Assembly: GCF_016745235.1 (NCBI RefSeq)
Contig: NZ_JAELVM010000001.1
Span: 1,563,856-1,627,855 of the forward strand
DNA from: Chryseobacterium endalhagicum
GTDB lineage: Bacteria > Bacteroidota > Bacteroidia > Flavobacteriales > Weeksellaceae
Length of the DNA: 64,000 nucleotides
Direction of reading: 5' to 3'
How positions within the stretch are numbered: the stretch's first letter is position 1; every line of letters begins with the position of its first letter. Shown here in pieces: positions 25,310-34,900 of the stretch. The notes under the pieces are model-generated. The model did no database searches, was not told the DNA's origin, and saw only the letters and a program-made list of their open reading frames with translations. The translations under genes and the position numbers were made by a program.

Positions 25310-25744
25310 ATGCTTATGGAATTAGCCGTTTTTCAGGAACTTACAGAAGAAATAACCTTAGAATGTTTTTATATGACAGAATCCCAGCAAGAGGAGAAAG
25401 TAATACAGCTGATCGACCTGCATCATTTTGTGGAATGCTACGGTTCTCCAATTAAGATTTTAAGCTACATCCAACATCCTATTAATATCATTCATGAAAA
25501 CGGATTCAAAAAAGGAATTCTATTTTATGATCTGAAACATTCGGGACCATTTGACTGGAATGCTTTTGAAGAGTTTAAAAGACGGAACCACCTTAAGGAA
25601 ATCTGGTTTGTCTTTGTGGAAGAAGATTCTGTTTCTGACACGATGCGCCACACCGATTTTATTGCCGAAAACAGTTTAGAGATATTCTATGATAAAATAT
25701 TCGTGTTCAATTTTTTCCAATCTGTCATAAAACCTTTAAAATAA
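25310..25744 (+). CDS. Hypothetical cytoplasmic protein
   Basis: A 144-residue acidic protein without signal or membrane segment. It is rich in aromatic and hydrophobic alternation (GILFYDLKHSGPFDWNAFEEF; KEIWFVFVEEDSV), suggesting a compact alpha/beta fold. I do not recognise a family. It precedes the outer-membrane DUF6268 gene by four bases, so both are probably one transcript, and it is divergent from the histidine kinase gene across about 190 bases, which may mean that the two-component pair controls it. ATG at 25316 is an alternative start. Confidence 0.6.
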   Translation: MLMELAVFQELTEEITLECFYMTESQQEEKVIQLIDLHHFVECYGSPIKILSYIQHPINIIHENGFKKGILFYDLKHSGPFDWNAFEEFKRRNHLKEIWFVFVEEDSVSDTMRHTDFIAENSLEIFYDKIFVFNFFQSVIKPLK

Positions 25745-25748
25745 AACC

Positions 25749-26720
25749 ATGAAAACACTGAGAAGAGCTCTCGTTCCACTGGCATTACTGCCATTTAAAA
25801 ATATAGTATATGCCCAGAAAAAAGATAGTATTCCCCTAAAGGTAAGGGCATTTTTTGCCGATAAATTTCCACAGAACCGCGACCTTAATATTGAATTTAC
25901 CCAAACGGCTCCTTTTCAGTTTTCATCAAAACTTCATGGAAATGCGCTGCCTGATCATAAGGTTAAAAGTTTTCAGCAGGTAAAAGCAGGCGTCAATATT
26001 TATTTTGTCAAAAAGAAAAACTGGCTTCTGAGCACCGCCCTGAACTACCGTTATACCGCTATTGATACGGAAGAAGCTCTTTTAACTGGAAATAATACAA
26101 AGAATGACTATCATTATCATTCCGAAGCTTTAAATCTGAGCTATTTTTCAAAATTATGGAACAAGACAGCGATATACAGCGCCAGTGTTTCGGCTGATGG
26201 AAGTGATCAGCATTTTGAAAGAATCCGGGGAATGGTGACTGCCTCATTGGTGTTAAAAGCCACGCCAAAAACAAAAATGCTCATAGGAATTGCAGGTATT
26301 ATTGATCCCAGCTCCCAGGTACCTATTCTTCCGGTTTTCACCTATGAAAATAAATTCAACAATGGTTGGGTACTCGATATCCTTCTTCCCAGAAAAGTGA
26401 TGGTGCGTAAAGATATTTTCTCCAACAGCAGGATTTCTCTGGGTACCGAAATGGACAATACTTCTTTTTATACGTACCGGAACAACAGAACGTATGAATT
26501 CCGGCAGCTGGAAATCAATTCCGGAGCTATCTATGAGCATAATCTGGGCGGTAATTTCATCGGAACTTTAAAGACGGGAATCAGGGCAGTTCCGCAGGCT
26601 AGAGCTTTCGATAAAGAGGAATCTATCAGGGATTATATTTTTGAGGCGAATTATAAACCTTCATTTTATTTCAATGTTGGAATATCTTATAATCCGTTTG
26701 GAAAGCCGCGGGTGAAATAG
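25749..26720 (+). CDS. Outer-membrane beta-barrel protein, DUF6268-like
   Basis: A 323-residue protein with a signal ending VYAQ and a body of alternating amphipathic strands (VKAGVNIYFVKKKNWLLSTALNYRY, AIYSASVSADG, GNFIGTLKTGIRAVPQ) ending in an aromatic strand, FYFNVGISYNPFG. This is a small outer-membrane barrel and fits DUF6268, a Bacteroidota-specific family of unknown role. It follows the hypothetical protein gene by four bases. Confidence 0.75.
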   Translation: MKTLRRALVPLALLPFKNIVYAQKKDSIPLKVRAFFADKFPQNRDLNIEFTQTAPFQFSSKLHGNALPDHKVKSFQQVKAGVNIYFVKKKNWLLSTALNYRYTAIDTEEALLTGNNTKNDYHYHSEALNLSYFSKLWNKTAIYSASVSADGSDQHFERIRGMVTASLVLKATPKTKMLIGIAGIIDPSSQVPILPVFTYENKFNNGWVLDILLPRKVMVRKDIFSNSRISLGTEMDNTSFYTYRNNRTYEFRQLEINSGAIYEHNLGGNFIGTLKTGIRAVPQARAFDKEESIRDYIFEANYKPSFYFNVGISYNPFGKPRVK

Positions 26721-26818
26721 TTTTTTTTGAATTCACGGATGTACGTAGATTTTCACAGATGATAGCGGATTAATTTGTTTGTATTCGTCAGGGAATCTGG
26801 TGAAAAAATAATGAATAA

Positions 26819-26899
26819 AGGCTTCGACTCCGCTCAGCCTGACAGTTGGTAACATTGTGCATAGTATTAGCGATGTCAGGCTGAGCGGAGTCGAAGCCT
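26819..26899. repeat. Perfect 26-bp inverted repeat with 29-base loop
   Basis: The left arm (26819-26844, beginning aggcttcgactccgctc) is the exact reverse complement of the right arm (26874-26899). It lies about 100 bases after the DUF6268 gene. The arm is G+C-rich compared with its surroundings and would make a very stable hairpin, possibly a bidirectional terminator or a REP-type element. Confidence 0.9.
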
Positions 26900-27009
26900 G
26901 ACTGATTCTAATGAGAAATCAGTTACTCCAGAAATTACATTTAACTATTAAATAATTTGTAGATCAGTTCCTGTCTGGGAATCTTGGCCCAGGAAGCTGT
27001 AGCGTTAAG

Positions 27010-27129
27010 AAAATCAATGCTGTGAACGTTAAAAAAATTCTACTGTTCGAAGCGCGACACTCATTTTGAACCGATACTCATAATGGAATTCGCGCAAGTT
27101 TAGAATTTTTAGAGAACAGCATTGATTTT
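27010..27129. repeat. Inverted-repeat element in the gap after the lanthipeptide operon
   Basis: Outer arms aaaatcaatgctgt (27010-27023) and acagcattgatttt (27116-27129) and inner arms aaaaattcta/tagaattttt flank about 58 bases. Partial extension (gggaatctt/aagattcc) suggests a larger foldback or MITE-like element. No protein is encoded. Confidence 0.65.
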
Positions 27130-27159
27130 TAGCGAAAGATTCCAGCCTTGAATTTTTGG

Positions 27160-27184
27160 TCCTTTTGTTTTCAAGACAAAAGGA
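27160..27184 (-). terminator. Hairpin downstream of the lanthipeptide operon
   Basis: tccttttgt and acaaaagga pair over a 7-base loop, 18 bases after the LanC stop. A T-run is missing on the minus side, so it is a weak terminator at best. Confidence 0.4.
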
Positions 27185-27201
27185 CAAATAAACAAAAAAA
27201 A

Positions 27202-29106
27202 CTATTCAACAATCCTTACAAAATAATTTTTAAGCAGCTCTTGAATCTGTTCCCGTAATTTTTCCTCAACGAAACCTTTTTCCTCCTTAGAATACTCGAA
27301 ATATTCTGCTAATTCCTCAATACTTAACGAAGTTTCCAACAACTGAAGAATCACAGAAGTGAAAGGATCGGGCATAAGGTGAAACAGTTCTTCATCAGTA
27401 TTGTAGAAGAGATTTTCATATTTACCTTCTTCAGAATGCTTGTGATTTTCCTCTTTCCAGTTGAACCGGGATTCATAAATATAGATAAACGGATTTCGGA
27501 CAAAATGTTTTTTATGAAGATCAGATGGGTTGTTTTCTGTCAGTTCCTGAAGTTCTTTTTTCAGGATATTCAATCTTGTTTGAAAGCATAAAGCACCCTT
27601 ATGGTCCTTCTGGATCTCAATCTTAAAGGTTTCCAGCTGATGGAGATCTGAAATATAATTGGACGTTTTTTCCGGTAAATTTGTGATGATGTCTAATAAA
27701 TTTTGGCCAAACTCCTCAATCGTATTTGAATCATAAACGGATTCCTGAAACTGAGCGAAAGTCTTTAAAACCTGAAGTGTCTGAGGATAATAACGTTCAA
27801 AAAATCTCTTTTTGATTTTAAGATCTTTCAGAATCGTGCTTTGTTTTGATGCCGGAAGTTCAGGATGAAGGATAGAATTAAAAGATCTCCCTTTTATCAT
27901 CTGTAATATCGAAAACCCAATGCCAGCGGTACCTGTCATAAGTCCGAGGTCTTCAGAATTTTGAATGCCCCATCCGGAATGATGGTTTTCCCTGCTTTTT
28001 CTTAAACCTTCCAAGGTGATTTCTGTAGCCAGTTCTAAAGCTTCCTGATCTCCAAATACCTGATGGTACTGCAGCAGAAAATCGGAAAGCCCACCATAAC
28101 CGCTGAAAAGGATGTGATTCCGTTTAGCTCTTGTCTGAATATCATTTTTACATCTTTCAAATATCTTTTTGCAGTCTTTTTTGTACGCCGGATTACTAGT
28201 GATCTTAAAAGCTGAAATCCTTGCATTTCCAATGCCACAGGCTCCGTGTGCCCATGCATTAAGATCAAAATCTTCCGGCTGGAAAGTCTTTTTATTCCAG
28301 TCAAATAAGTCAGGCAGGTTATTTTTGGAAGCTTCCCATCTCAGATCCATCCAATTGTTGGTTGAAGCATCATAATAAATATCTTCATAGCGGAAGGCCT
28401 GTTCAGCCAGCCAGATCAATTCATCATTTTCAAAATATTTTCCCAGCTGGAGCAGACAGAAGCCAATTCCTGCATTGCCATGGGAAAAGCCGCATAAAGA
28501 ATCCATGGACAGCTGGTTTTTGCCCCATTTAATTCCGGACTCAGCGACTAAAGATTTTTCCAAAAGGGTAGTGGCCAAAATCACAATATCCTTACCTGTT
28601 TTCGGATCTTCTGTGAAATGATAAAGCATACAAACGGCCGTTAAAATCCCCGAAAGCCCGATCAGCAGATCCTCCGTCTGTTCTGCCATTATTTTTTTCC
28701 GGTAGATCGTATAAATTTCGGTAACCTGTTCAAGGTATACACTTTTACCCGTAACCCGGAACAGCTCCAAACCCAGATAAATCACTCCGCTTATTCCATC
28801 ATAAAGGCTAGGATTGGCAATTTTACGATCTATGGAATACTGATAAATTATAGCGAAAGCTTTTTCAGCGGTTTCAAGATCTTTTTCCTTTCCATCGTTT
28901 TCGTACAATGCCAGGAAAAACCATGCAATGCCTCCCGTTCCGTTCCATAAAGAAGGGTTGAAACCGGATGAGAAAACTCCCTTATTATCAAGGGAAATGG
29001 TTTCCCAGTAGAAACCGTCTTTACCATGTTTCATTTTGGAAAGGAGAAATTCCCTTATTTCATCCAGCCCCGATTGTAGCTCGTTAAATTTCTGGTTTGC
29101 TGTCAT
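27202..29106 (-). CDS. LanC-like cyclase lacking zinc ligands, with C-terminal extension
   Basis: A 634-residue protein. Residues 1-425 form the seven-motif alpha/alpha barrel of LanC proteins (GTGGIAWF, DGISGVIY, GLSGILTA, SHGNAGIG, AHGACGIG, SGYGGLSD, MTGTAGIG). LanC normally adds Cys thiols to dehydrated Ser/Thr with a zinc held by Cys, Cys and His. Here the expected WCxG is W285-A286-H287-G and the expected CHG is F334-S335-G, so the three ligands are absent. Residues 430-634 are an extra domain ending in IEELAEYFEYSKEEKGFVEEKL, which recalls PqqD-type recognition elements (inference). The start overlaps the upstream gene by 23 bases. Confidence 0.85.
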   Translation of the reverse strand: MTANQKFNELQSGLDEIREFLLSKMKHGKDGFYWETISLDNKGVFSSGFNPSLWNGTGGIAWFFLALYENDGKEKDLETAEKAFAIIYQYSIDRKIANPSLYDGISGVIYLGLELFRVTGKSVYLEQVTEIYTIYRKKIMAEQTEDLLIGLSGILTAVCMLYHFTEDPKTGKDIVILATTLLEKSLVAESGIKWGKNQLSMDSLCGFSHGNAGIGFCLLQLGKYFENDELIWLAEQAFRYEDIYYDASTNNWMDLRWEASKNNLPDLFDWNKKTFQPEDFDLNAWAHGACGIGNARISAFKITSNPAYKKDCKKIFERCKNDIQTRAKRNHILFSGYGGLSDFLLQYHQVFGDQEALELATEITLEGLRKSRENHHSGWGIQNSEDLGLMTGTAGIGFSILQMIKGRSFNSILHPELPASKQSTILKDLKIKKRFFERYYPQTLQVLKTFAQFQESVYDSNTIEEFGQNLLDIITNLPEKTSNYISDLHQLETFKIEIQKDHKGALCFQTRLNILKKELQELTENNPSDLHKKHFVRNPFIYIYESRFNWKEENHKHSEEGKYENLFYNTDEELFHLMPDPFTSVILQLLETSLSIEELAEYFEYSKEEKGFVEEKLREQIQELLKNYFVRIVE

Positions 29107-29956
29107 AATTATGGATTAGAGGGATCATTTGCATGATTAAAAAAAGAATATAGGATTCCTCAGCATTCACTATTCCCAGCCTGTTATTGGCCATATGGAT
29201 AAAACTGAGCAAAGCCTCGTCTACAGCATCTGCTGATAATCGGGATTGAGAATATCCTTTGAAAACCTTTTTGTTGGTTTTGAGAAACTCCTGAAATAAA
29301 GAATCTGTCGGTTGATCCAGTGAGTTCCAGAATTCCGTAAGATTTTCAGTCAGTACATTCCGGTAGAGATCAAATTGATTTTGAAAAGCATTCAGAACAT
29401 TTTTCCTGTCTTGTTCCTGCTCATCAGCATTCTCAGAGAAAGGAACCGGAAGCCAGCTTTGTATAAACTTGTCACACAATTGCTGAATAGAGCTTTGAGG
29501 AAATTCCGATCCTTTAAAAAATACCAGATGGGTTTTTAAAGCAAGAAGATAACGTTCAGAGGCTGTTAATGGGTTATTCTGAACCAAATTATGCAAAATA
29601 AACCGTGATGATGCGCAAAATTGCTCTTCGGCATAGATCATGGTCTTTGTATTGCCATACCGCTCTGTTTCCGGAATGTATTCAGCTTCTTTTAATGTAA
29701 TACTGTCTCCGCTGAGGTTTTCATAAGCTGTGATGTGATCTTTTAGCAAAGAAAGAACATCATCCGATTCTTCATCAGTCAGAAGAAGCCGAAGCCGGAT
29801 ATGATAACCGTTTTCAAAATACCGGATAAAGAAAAACTGTACTTCCCGCTTCAGTGCGGTTTCAATATTTTCAATACACGGATGCACAACACCTTTCAAC
29901 ACAGTATCTGCATGATCCTTGTGGTATAAATAATACGTTTTCCAGTTTGTTTCCAT
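29084..29956 (-). CDS. LanB elimination domain as a separate protein (thiopeptide-type family)
   Basis: This 290-residue protein matches the SpaB_C / 'thiopeptide-type bacteriocin biosynthesis' domain: an N-terminal WKTYYLYHKDHADTVLKGVVHP, then EVQFFFIRYFENGYHIRLRLL with the conserved Arg residues, YIPETERYGN and SSRFILHNL. In split LanB enzymes this part removes glutamate from glutamylated Ser/Thr to give dehydro-amino acids. It follows the glutamylation protein after three bases, and the LanC start lies within its end. Split dehydratases are known in thiopeptide systems and in the Bacteroidota pinensins. Confidence 0.88.
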   Translation of the reverse strand: METNWKTYYLYHKDHADTVLKGVVHPCIENIETALKREVQFFFIRYFENGYHIRLRLLLTDEESDDVLSLLKDHITAYENLSGDSITLKEAEYIPETERYGNTKTMIYAEEQFCASSRFILHNLVQNNPLTASERYLLALKTHLVFFKGSEFPQSSIQQLCDKFIQSWLPVPFSENADEQEQDRKNVLNAFQNQFDLYRNVLTENLTEFWNSLDQPTDSLFQEFLKTNKKVFKGYSQSRLSADAVDEALLSFIHMANNRLGIVNAEESYILFLIMQMIPLIHNYDSKPEI

Positions 29957-29959
29957 AAT

Positions 29960-32605
29960 TTAAAAATGATACCATTGGATCAGATGTTCAGAGACTCTTT
30001 CCTGAGCTTGATCCACAGAGGGCAATACTTCTTCCAGATAGATAAAAGATCCTGCTCTGTTGAGGAGTTTGATGAAAAGGCCAAAAAGCAAAGGCTGTTT
30101 AAAATCAATAAACTGAGGCTTGTAATCGTCCCTGGTTCCGGCAGTTTTATCCGGTGAAGGCTCTTCAGGAATGTAGGAAGACTGCAGATAAAGAAAGACC
30201 GAAGAAGGAAGTTCTTTTTCCAGCAGCCATTGGTGAAAACGCAGAAAATAAATACCTTCATTTTCCTGGTTATTTTGCCGTGGAATCATATTGAAATCGA
30301 TCAGCCAGCCTTTACGGCGCAGGACCAGTTTGTCTTCATAGATAATTCTTGGGAAAATCCTGATCTCTTCACTGCTGAATTGTTTTGAATGATGAAGATC
30401 AATAACCTGAATCAACGGATGATAACTGACATAAGTGCAGGGATTGAAAAGAGCCATCAGCTGATAAAGGTTCGATCTGTTGGTAATACTTTCCAGGCAC
30501 AGATCAAAAGCGTAGATCTCTTTTTGCAGAACAGTATCCAGTAAAGAAACACGGTCCTGGTCTTCATAATAAACAACAGCGATCCGGTCCAGAGGAATCT
30601 GCTGAGATTTTTTCATCTGAGTATTGGAAGACGGCATTTTCACTTCAAAATCCAGTAAAGGCGGATGGATATTGGCGTTAAAACTGGAATCATCATTAAG
30701 CTCAATAAGCAGTTGGTCCGGAAATAAGCGTCTGTTGTAATCTTTATGGAGTTCAGCAGTTTCAGGATCAAATAAATGAAGGAACCTGCCGCTCATTTTA
30801 CCCATTCCCTGCATCAGTCCGTTCACAACCGCTTTTGTTCCCGTTCCGGATTTTTGATCAAAAAACTGAAGAAACACAGAACCTGCCGGGCAGGATTGAT
30901 CTGAAGAAGGCAGCTGGCTCAGGTTTTTCTTTTGAATTTTTATTTCATCAAACTGTGCTTCCTGCTGAAGATCTTTCCAGAACAATTCCGGCCAGATATC
31001 CGGTTGGATTTGCTCTTCTTCCGTTTCAGTTTCACTTTTTTGGCGGTAATATTCATGATAAAAAGTGACAAGAGGAATGGGCTGGTCTTTTTTGTATGTG
31101 GATTTAAAAAAGTTTTTGATCCTGTTTTTCTCCCTGGCCCGGATATCAAAAGCAGATAAGCGGTTTGCCAGTTCTGATAAATGCGTAGCTAATTCATTGA
31201 CTGCACTTTCGCTGACTTTATGAACCTGATCGGTATACGCATCTTCGTAAATAAATCCTTCCTGACGATAATCCACAGGGATATAGGGCAGTTTTTCAAA
31301 ACCTTCTCCATTTTTATATTTTTCAAGGATATGGTCAAGGATGTTCTTGATCTCATCTTTCGGGAGTTTGATAATTCCGGCCTGATTTTCAAGGTCTGAA
31401 ATGGTACGGTCAAACAGGGCTGAACTGTCTTTTAAAAGAATTTCTCTTTGTGCTATTCCTGCGGTTCCGAATTCATTTTTTACCTGCTGAAGATGATCAA
31501 TAAGCTGACAGAGCTGTTCCGTAGATCCGTTCCCATTTTTATGTTCTGCCAGAAACTTTAAAAGATGACTGTCCCAATCCGGATCAATTTCAGAACATTC
31601 CAAAGTAAGCTCCAGAAATCCTGAATCGACCAGTTTTAAAACATAATGCTTTAATTCCGAAGAATCTGCATCGATCTGCATGGAAAGATGTTCGATAAAT
31701 GATGCAAGAGAAATACGTTCTTCGGAACCACTGATCATTTCTTTAATGTACCGGTTCACTCCTGTTGCCTGGATTTCCTGAAAGACCTCAATATTCACAC
31801 AGTTCATGAGAAAGCTGAAACGTCCGTTAGTTTCCGTCATGCTGCTGTTGATATTCACAAACAGTAAGCCCTGAAGATCAGGATGGCGCTCCATGAGTTT
31901 CTTGATGCGTTTAAGAAGCTTATTATTCAGACGTATTTTACTGGTTGGAATTTCCGGAGCTGAGATCTCTACATCATTTTCAGCAGTCATTTCAGTAAGC
32001 CCTAAATACGTGAAAGTACTGAAAGGAGAGGTCTTGTAAGCCATCCGGGTAAGATAGCGGAGCACACTGAATTCCATCCGCTCATTGTCTTTGTTCAGTG
32101 ATTGTACATCTGCATTCCTGAAACCTTCAAGCTGTTCGTAAAGATCTTTGCTGGAAAGAAGAACTCCGTTTTTGAAAGGATATTCTCCGGCCAGCTCCTG
32201 AATGGTATGCCTTTGTAACCACTGCTTTTCCTGAAAATCTTTGCCCCATAACTGTTCAAATTCTTTACAGGTTCTGCCTGCATTCAGCCATTCTTCCCAT
32301 GTATTCTTGATGGAATTAAAAGTTTCAGACGGAATTTTTTCCGCTAAATTCTGTACATTCGAACGTTTATTGAATACGGATCGCTTCAGGTTCAGCAGCA
32401 GTTTTCTCTCCTGATCATCAGAAGATTGTTGAATCAAAGCATACAATTCATCACATAACTTTTCATTGCAGGCCTGATCGTGATCTGTAATTTCCTGCCA
32501 CTGATTCAATAGTTCTTCAACGTTTTGGATCGCAGATGTATTCAGGCTTTGTACGGGCAATGCTGCAAATCGTGTAAAAATATAAGGTAAAATATTCAGG
32601 TTCAT
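29960..32605 (-). CDS. Lantibiotic dehydratase, N-terminal glutamylation part (LanB)
   Basis: From the ATG beginning MNLNILPYIFTRFAALPVQ (an in-frame TTG lies nine codons upstream) the protein has 881 residues. It shows LanB_N blocks: YLTRMAYKTSPFSTFTYLGL, AVVNGLMQGMGKMSGRFLHLF, HPPLLDFEVKMPSS and YEDKLVLRRKGWLI. The enzyme would transfer Glu from Glu-tRNA to Thr/Ser of the precursor core. The elimination domain is a separate protein directly downstream. It lies 10 bases after the C39 transporter gene, in one operon with both. Confidence 0.9.
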   Translation of the reverse strand: MNLNILPYIFTRFAALPVQSLNTSAIQNVEELLNQWQEITDHDQACNEKLCDELYALIQQSSDDQERKLLLNLKRSVFNKRSNVQNLAEKIPSETFNSIKNTWEEWLNAGRTCKEFEQLWGKDFQEKQWLQRHTIQELAGEYPFKNGVLLSSKDLYEQLEGFRNADVQSLNKDNERMEFSVLRYLTRMAYKTSPFSTFTYLGLTEMTAENDVEISAPEIPTSKIRLNNKLLKRIKKLMERHPDLQGLLFVNINSSMTETNGRFSFLMNCVNIEVFQEIQATGVNRYIKEMISGSEERISLASFIEHLSMQIDADSSELKHYVLKLVDSGFLELTLECSEIDPDWDSHLLKFLAEHKNGNGSTEQLCQLIDHLQQVKNEFGTAGIAQREILLKDSSALFDRTISDLENQAGIIKLPKDEIKNILDHILEKYKNGEGFEKLPYIPVDYRQEGFIYEDAYTDQVHKVSESAVNELATHLSELANRLSAFDIRAREKNRIKNFFKSTYKKDQPIPLVTFYHEYYRQKSETETEEEQIQPDIWPELFWKDLQQEAQFDEIKIQKKNLSQLPSSDQSCPAGSVFLQFFDQKSGTGTKAVVNGLMQGMGKMSGRFLHLFDPETAELHKDYNRRLFPDQLLIELNDDSSFNANIHPPLLDFEVKMPSSNTQMKKSQQIPLDRIAVVYYEDQDRVSLLDTVLQKEIYAFDLCLESITNRSNLYQLMALFNPCTYVSYHPLIQVIDLHHSKQFSSEEIRIFPRIIYEDKLVLRRKGWLIDFNMIPRQNNQENEGIYFLRFHQWLLEKELPSSVFLYLQSSYIPEEPSPDKTAGTRDDYKPQFIDFKQPLLFGLFIKLLNRAGSFIYLEEVLPSVDQAQERVSEHLIQWYHF

Positions 32606-32615
32606 TTTCCGTAAT

Positions 32616-34835
32616 TTATTTTCCGAGTTCAAGTTGATTTTTCACTAAATGATAATAAGCACCTCTTGATTGGGTTAGAGCTTCGTGATTGCCCTGTTCA
32701 ACAATTTTTCCTTTGTCCATCACGATAATATTATCGGCATGAACTACTGTGCTCAGTCTGTGCGCCACAATAACGACCGTTCTGCCCTGAAAAAAGAGGT
32801 TCAGGTTTTCTACAATCAGTCTTTCATTATTGGCGTCCAGGGAATTGGTAGCTTCGTCCAGAAATATATAATCGGGTTGGCGGTAGATCAGCCGGGCGAT
32901 GAGAAGCCGTTGTTTCTGGCCTTCGCTCAGACCTGTTCCTTCACTGCCGATCTGCGTTTCATAAGAAAAAGGCAGGCTTTCAATAAAGTCCTGCATATTG
33001 ACCATTTTACAGGCATCTATTACCCGCAAAAGATCTTTTTCCGGGCTTCCTACCCAGATATTTCCGGCTATGGTGTCCGTAAAAAGGAAAGAATCCTGCA
33101 TAACGGCTCCGCACTGTCTGCGTAAGCTTTTGGCACTGATCAGTTTCAGATCCTGTCCGCAGAAAGTGACCGTTCCCCGTGTTGTATGGTAGAATTTAAG
33201 CAGCAGCTTCAGAAGAGTGGTTTTTCCGCTTCCGCTCATACCTACGATGGCGGTTACTTTTCCGGCAGGAATGGTCAGCGAGATCTGGTGAAGCACATCA
33301 GGGGATAATTTTCCATACCGGAAACTTACATCGGCCAGCTCAATAGATCCGGACTTTCCTCTCTGTAAAGCCAAGGTAGAGTGGGCATCTTCTGTCTCTT
33401 CATATTCTACTTCCGAAATACGCTGCAGGCTGAATTTTGCGGTCTGCATGGAACGGATAAAATCGGAGAGTTGGTTGACGGTTCCATTCAGTGCGCCGTA
33501 CATATACGTGATGGCAAGCATGGCCCCAAGCGTCAGATTTCCGTTGATGACCAGGGATGCGGTAAGGAAAGTCGTTAATACCCCTGTGGTTTCATTGATG
33601 AAAAGAGCGACGCCCTGAATCCGTTGATCCAGTTTCAGATTTTCCATTTTCACTTTATAGGTTTCTTCCTGCATGGTTTTCCAGAGCTGGTTTTTTTCCT
33701 GTTCTGCGCCTGTCAGTCTTATTTCAGTCATCGCTTCAAAGGTTTCTATCTGATGACGTTGTGCATTGGCCAGCAGGCTGAATGTGCGCTGATCGAGACG
33801 TCTTCTTTTCTCTTCAAAAAGATGGGTCCAAAGTACACTGATAGTGCTGGCGGCCAGGAAGAGAACAAAGAGTTTCCAGTTATAGTAGCAGAGCAGTCCT
33901 CCATTCACCAGAAGGATTATGATGGAAAGTCCTGCATTCACGCAGTTTTTGGTAAGAAATTCTTCCACCCGCTGGTTGTCGTAGATCCGTTGCAGGTTAT
34001 CTCCGCTGCTCCTGTATTCAAAGAAGGAAAGTTTCAGCTGCATCAGTTTATCTACGAATTCATAGATAAGTTTAATGCTGATATTCATACCCAGTTTAAA
34101 AAGAATCCGGCTGCGGAAAAAATCGGTTAAAATTCTTCCGGTAAATAAAATAAGCTGTCCCAGACAGATGATCGTCAATATTCCAATATCCTTTTGAGAA
34201 ACAGCGCGGTCAACCACGGCTTGGGTTAATAAGGGAATTGCCAGTGTCAGAAGGGTTGCGATCAAAAGGGCTGCTATGACCAGAGAAATATTTTTGCGGT
34301 CGTCAATCCGTTTCAGCAATGAAAATAAATTAACAGCAGGATCCGGCCGATTGGTTATCTGGTCGAAAACCTCTGTAGGTTCCACAAAAATGGCGATTCC
34401 TTTATTTTCCTGTCCGGGAGTGCTCCAGTGTTCCAGAAAATCCTTGATTGTATACCGCATATTTTTTCCCAGGGCAGGGTTCCCGACATAGGCGTGCGTT
34501 TCCGTAAGGTTCCATAAAACAACAAAATGATTGTGATCCCAGTGAAGTATGCAGGGCAGAGGGGCTTTTTCCAGCAAGATTTCCAGACTTAATTCTGCGG
34601 CTAAAGTTTTAAAGCCCAGATTTTCAGAAGCATATTTTAGCCCAGAAACGGATGTTCCCTGGCTGTGCACGTCGCAAAGCTCACGGAGATCATTCAGTGA
34701 TAAATCTTTTCCATAGTATGCTCCAAGCATTTTGAGGCATGCAGGCCCGCAATCCATGGTATCCAGCTGCCTGAAAAACGGGTAATGTTTTCTTTTAAAA
34801 AAATGGGTAATTCCTCTTATTAATTTATTCTCCAT
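32616..34835 (-). CDS. Peptidase-containing ABC transporter (C39 protease, exporter)
   Basis: From ATG (a TTG is two codons upstream) it has 739 residues in three parts: a C39 peptidase with Cys29 (DTMDCGPACL), His103 (HNHFVVLW) and N119 (VGNPALG, where Asp is common); six membrane helices; and an ATPase with Walker A (VGMSGSGKTTLLK), signature (LSEGQKQRLLIARL), Walker B (YIFLDEATNSLD) and H-loop (VAHRLSTV). Such proteins cut a leader after Gly-Gly and export the core. The only GG-leader peptide I find in the window is the His-rich precursor at 12.8 kb. It is first in the lanthipeptide operon, behind two operator palindromes. Confidence 0.93.
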   Translation of the reverse strand: MENKLIRGITHFFKRKHYPFFRQLDTMDCGPACLKMLGAYYGKDLSLNDLRELCDVHSQGTSVSGLKYASENLGFKTLAAELSLEILLEKAPLPCILHWDHNHFVVLWNLTETHAYVGNPALGKNMRYTIKDFLEHWSTPGQENKGIAIFVEPTEVFDQITNRPDPAVNLFSLLKRIDDRKNISLVIAALLIATLLTLAIPLLTQAVVDRAVSQKDIGILTIICLGQLILFTGRILTDFFRSRILFKLGMNISIKLIYEFVDKLMQLKLSFFEYRSSGDNLQRIYDNQRVEEFLTKNCVNAGLSIIILLVNGGLLCYYNWKLFVLFLAASTISVLWTHLFEEKRRRLDQRTFSLLANAQRHQIETFEAMTEIRLTGAEQEKNQLWKTMQEETYKVKMENLKLDQRIQGVALFINETTGVLTTFLTASLVINGNLTLGAMLAITYMYGALNGTVNQLSDFIRSMQTAKFSLQRISEVEYEETEDAHSTLALQRGKSGSIELADVSFRYGKLSPDVLHQISLTIPAGKVTAIVGMSGSGKTTLLKLLLKFYHTTRGTVTFCGQDLKLISAKSLRRQCGAVMQDSFLFTDTIAGNIWVGSPEKDLLRVIDACKMVNMQDFIESLPFSYETQIGSEGTGLSEGQKQRLLIARLIYRQPDYIFLDEATNSLDANNERLIVENLNLFFQGRTVVIVAHRLSTVVHADNIIVMDKGKIVEQGNHEALTQSRGAYYHLVKNQLELGK

Positions 34836-34883
34836 GAGCAATCATACTGCGTTGATTTTAGATTCAGCGGTAAATTTCTAAAT

Positions 34884-34898
34884 TGCAATTTTGTTGCT
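34884..34898. promoter_or_regulatory. Regulon palindrome, site 6 (lanthipeptide operon)
   Basis: On the minus strand AGCAACAAAATTGCA, one arm mismatch, 48 bases upstream of the C39 transporter ATG. It is directly adjacent to site 7 (start-to-start 17 bases). Confidence 0.7.
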
Positions 34899-34900
34899 AA

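Noticed and set aside
25310-26720. DUF6268 outer-membrane gene pair as part of the lanthipeptide system
   Set aside because: It is on the opposite strand, lacks the palindrome and is separated by repeat elements.
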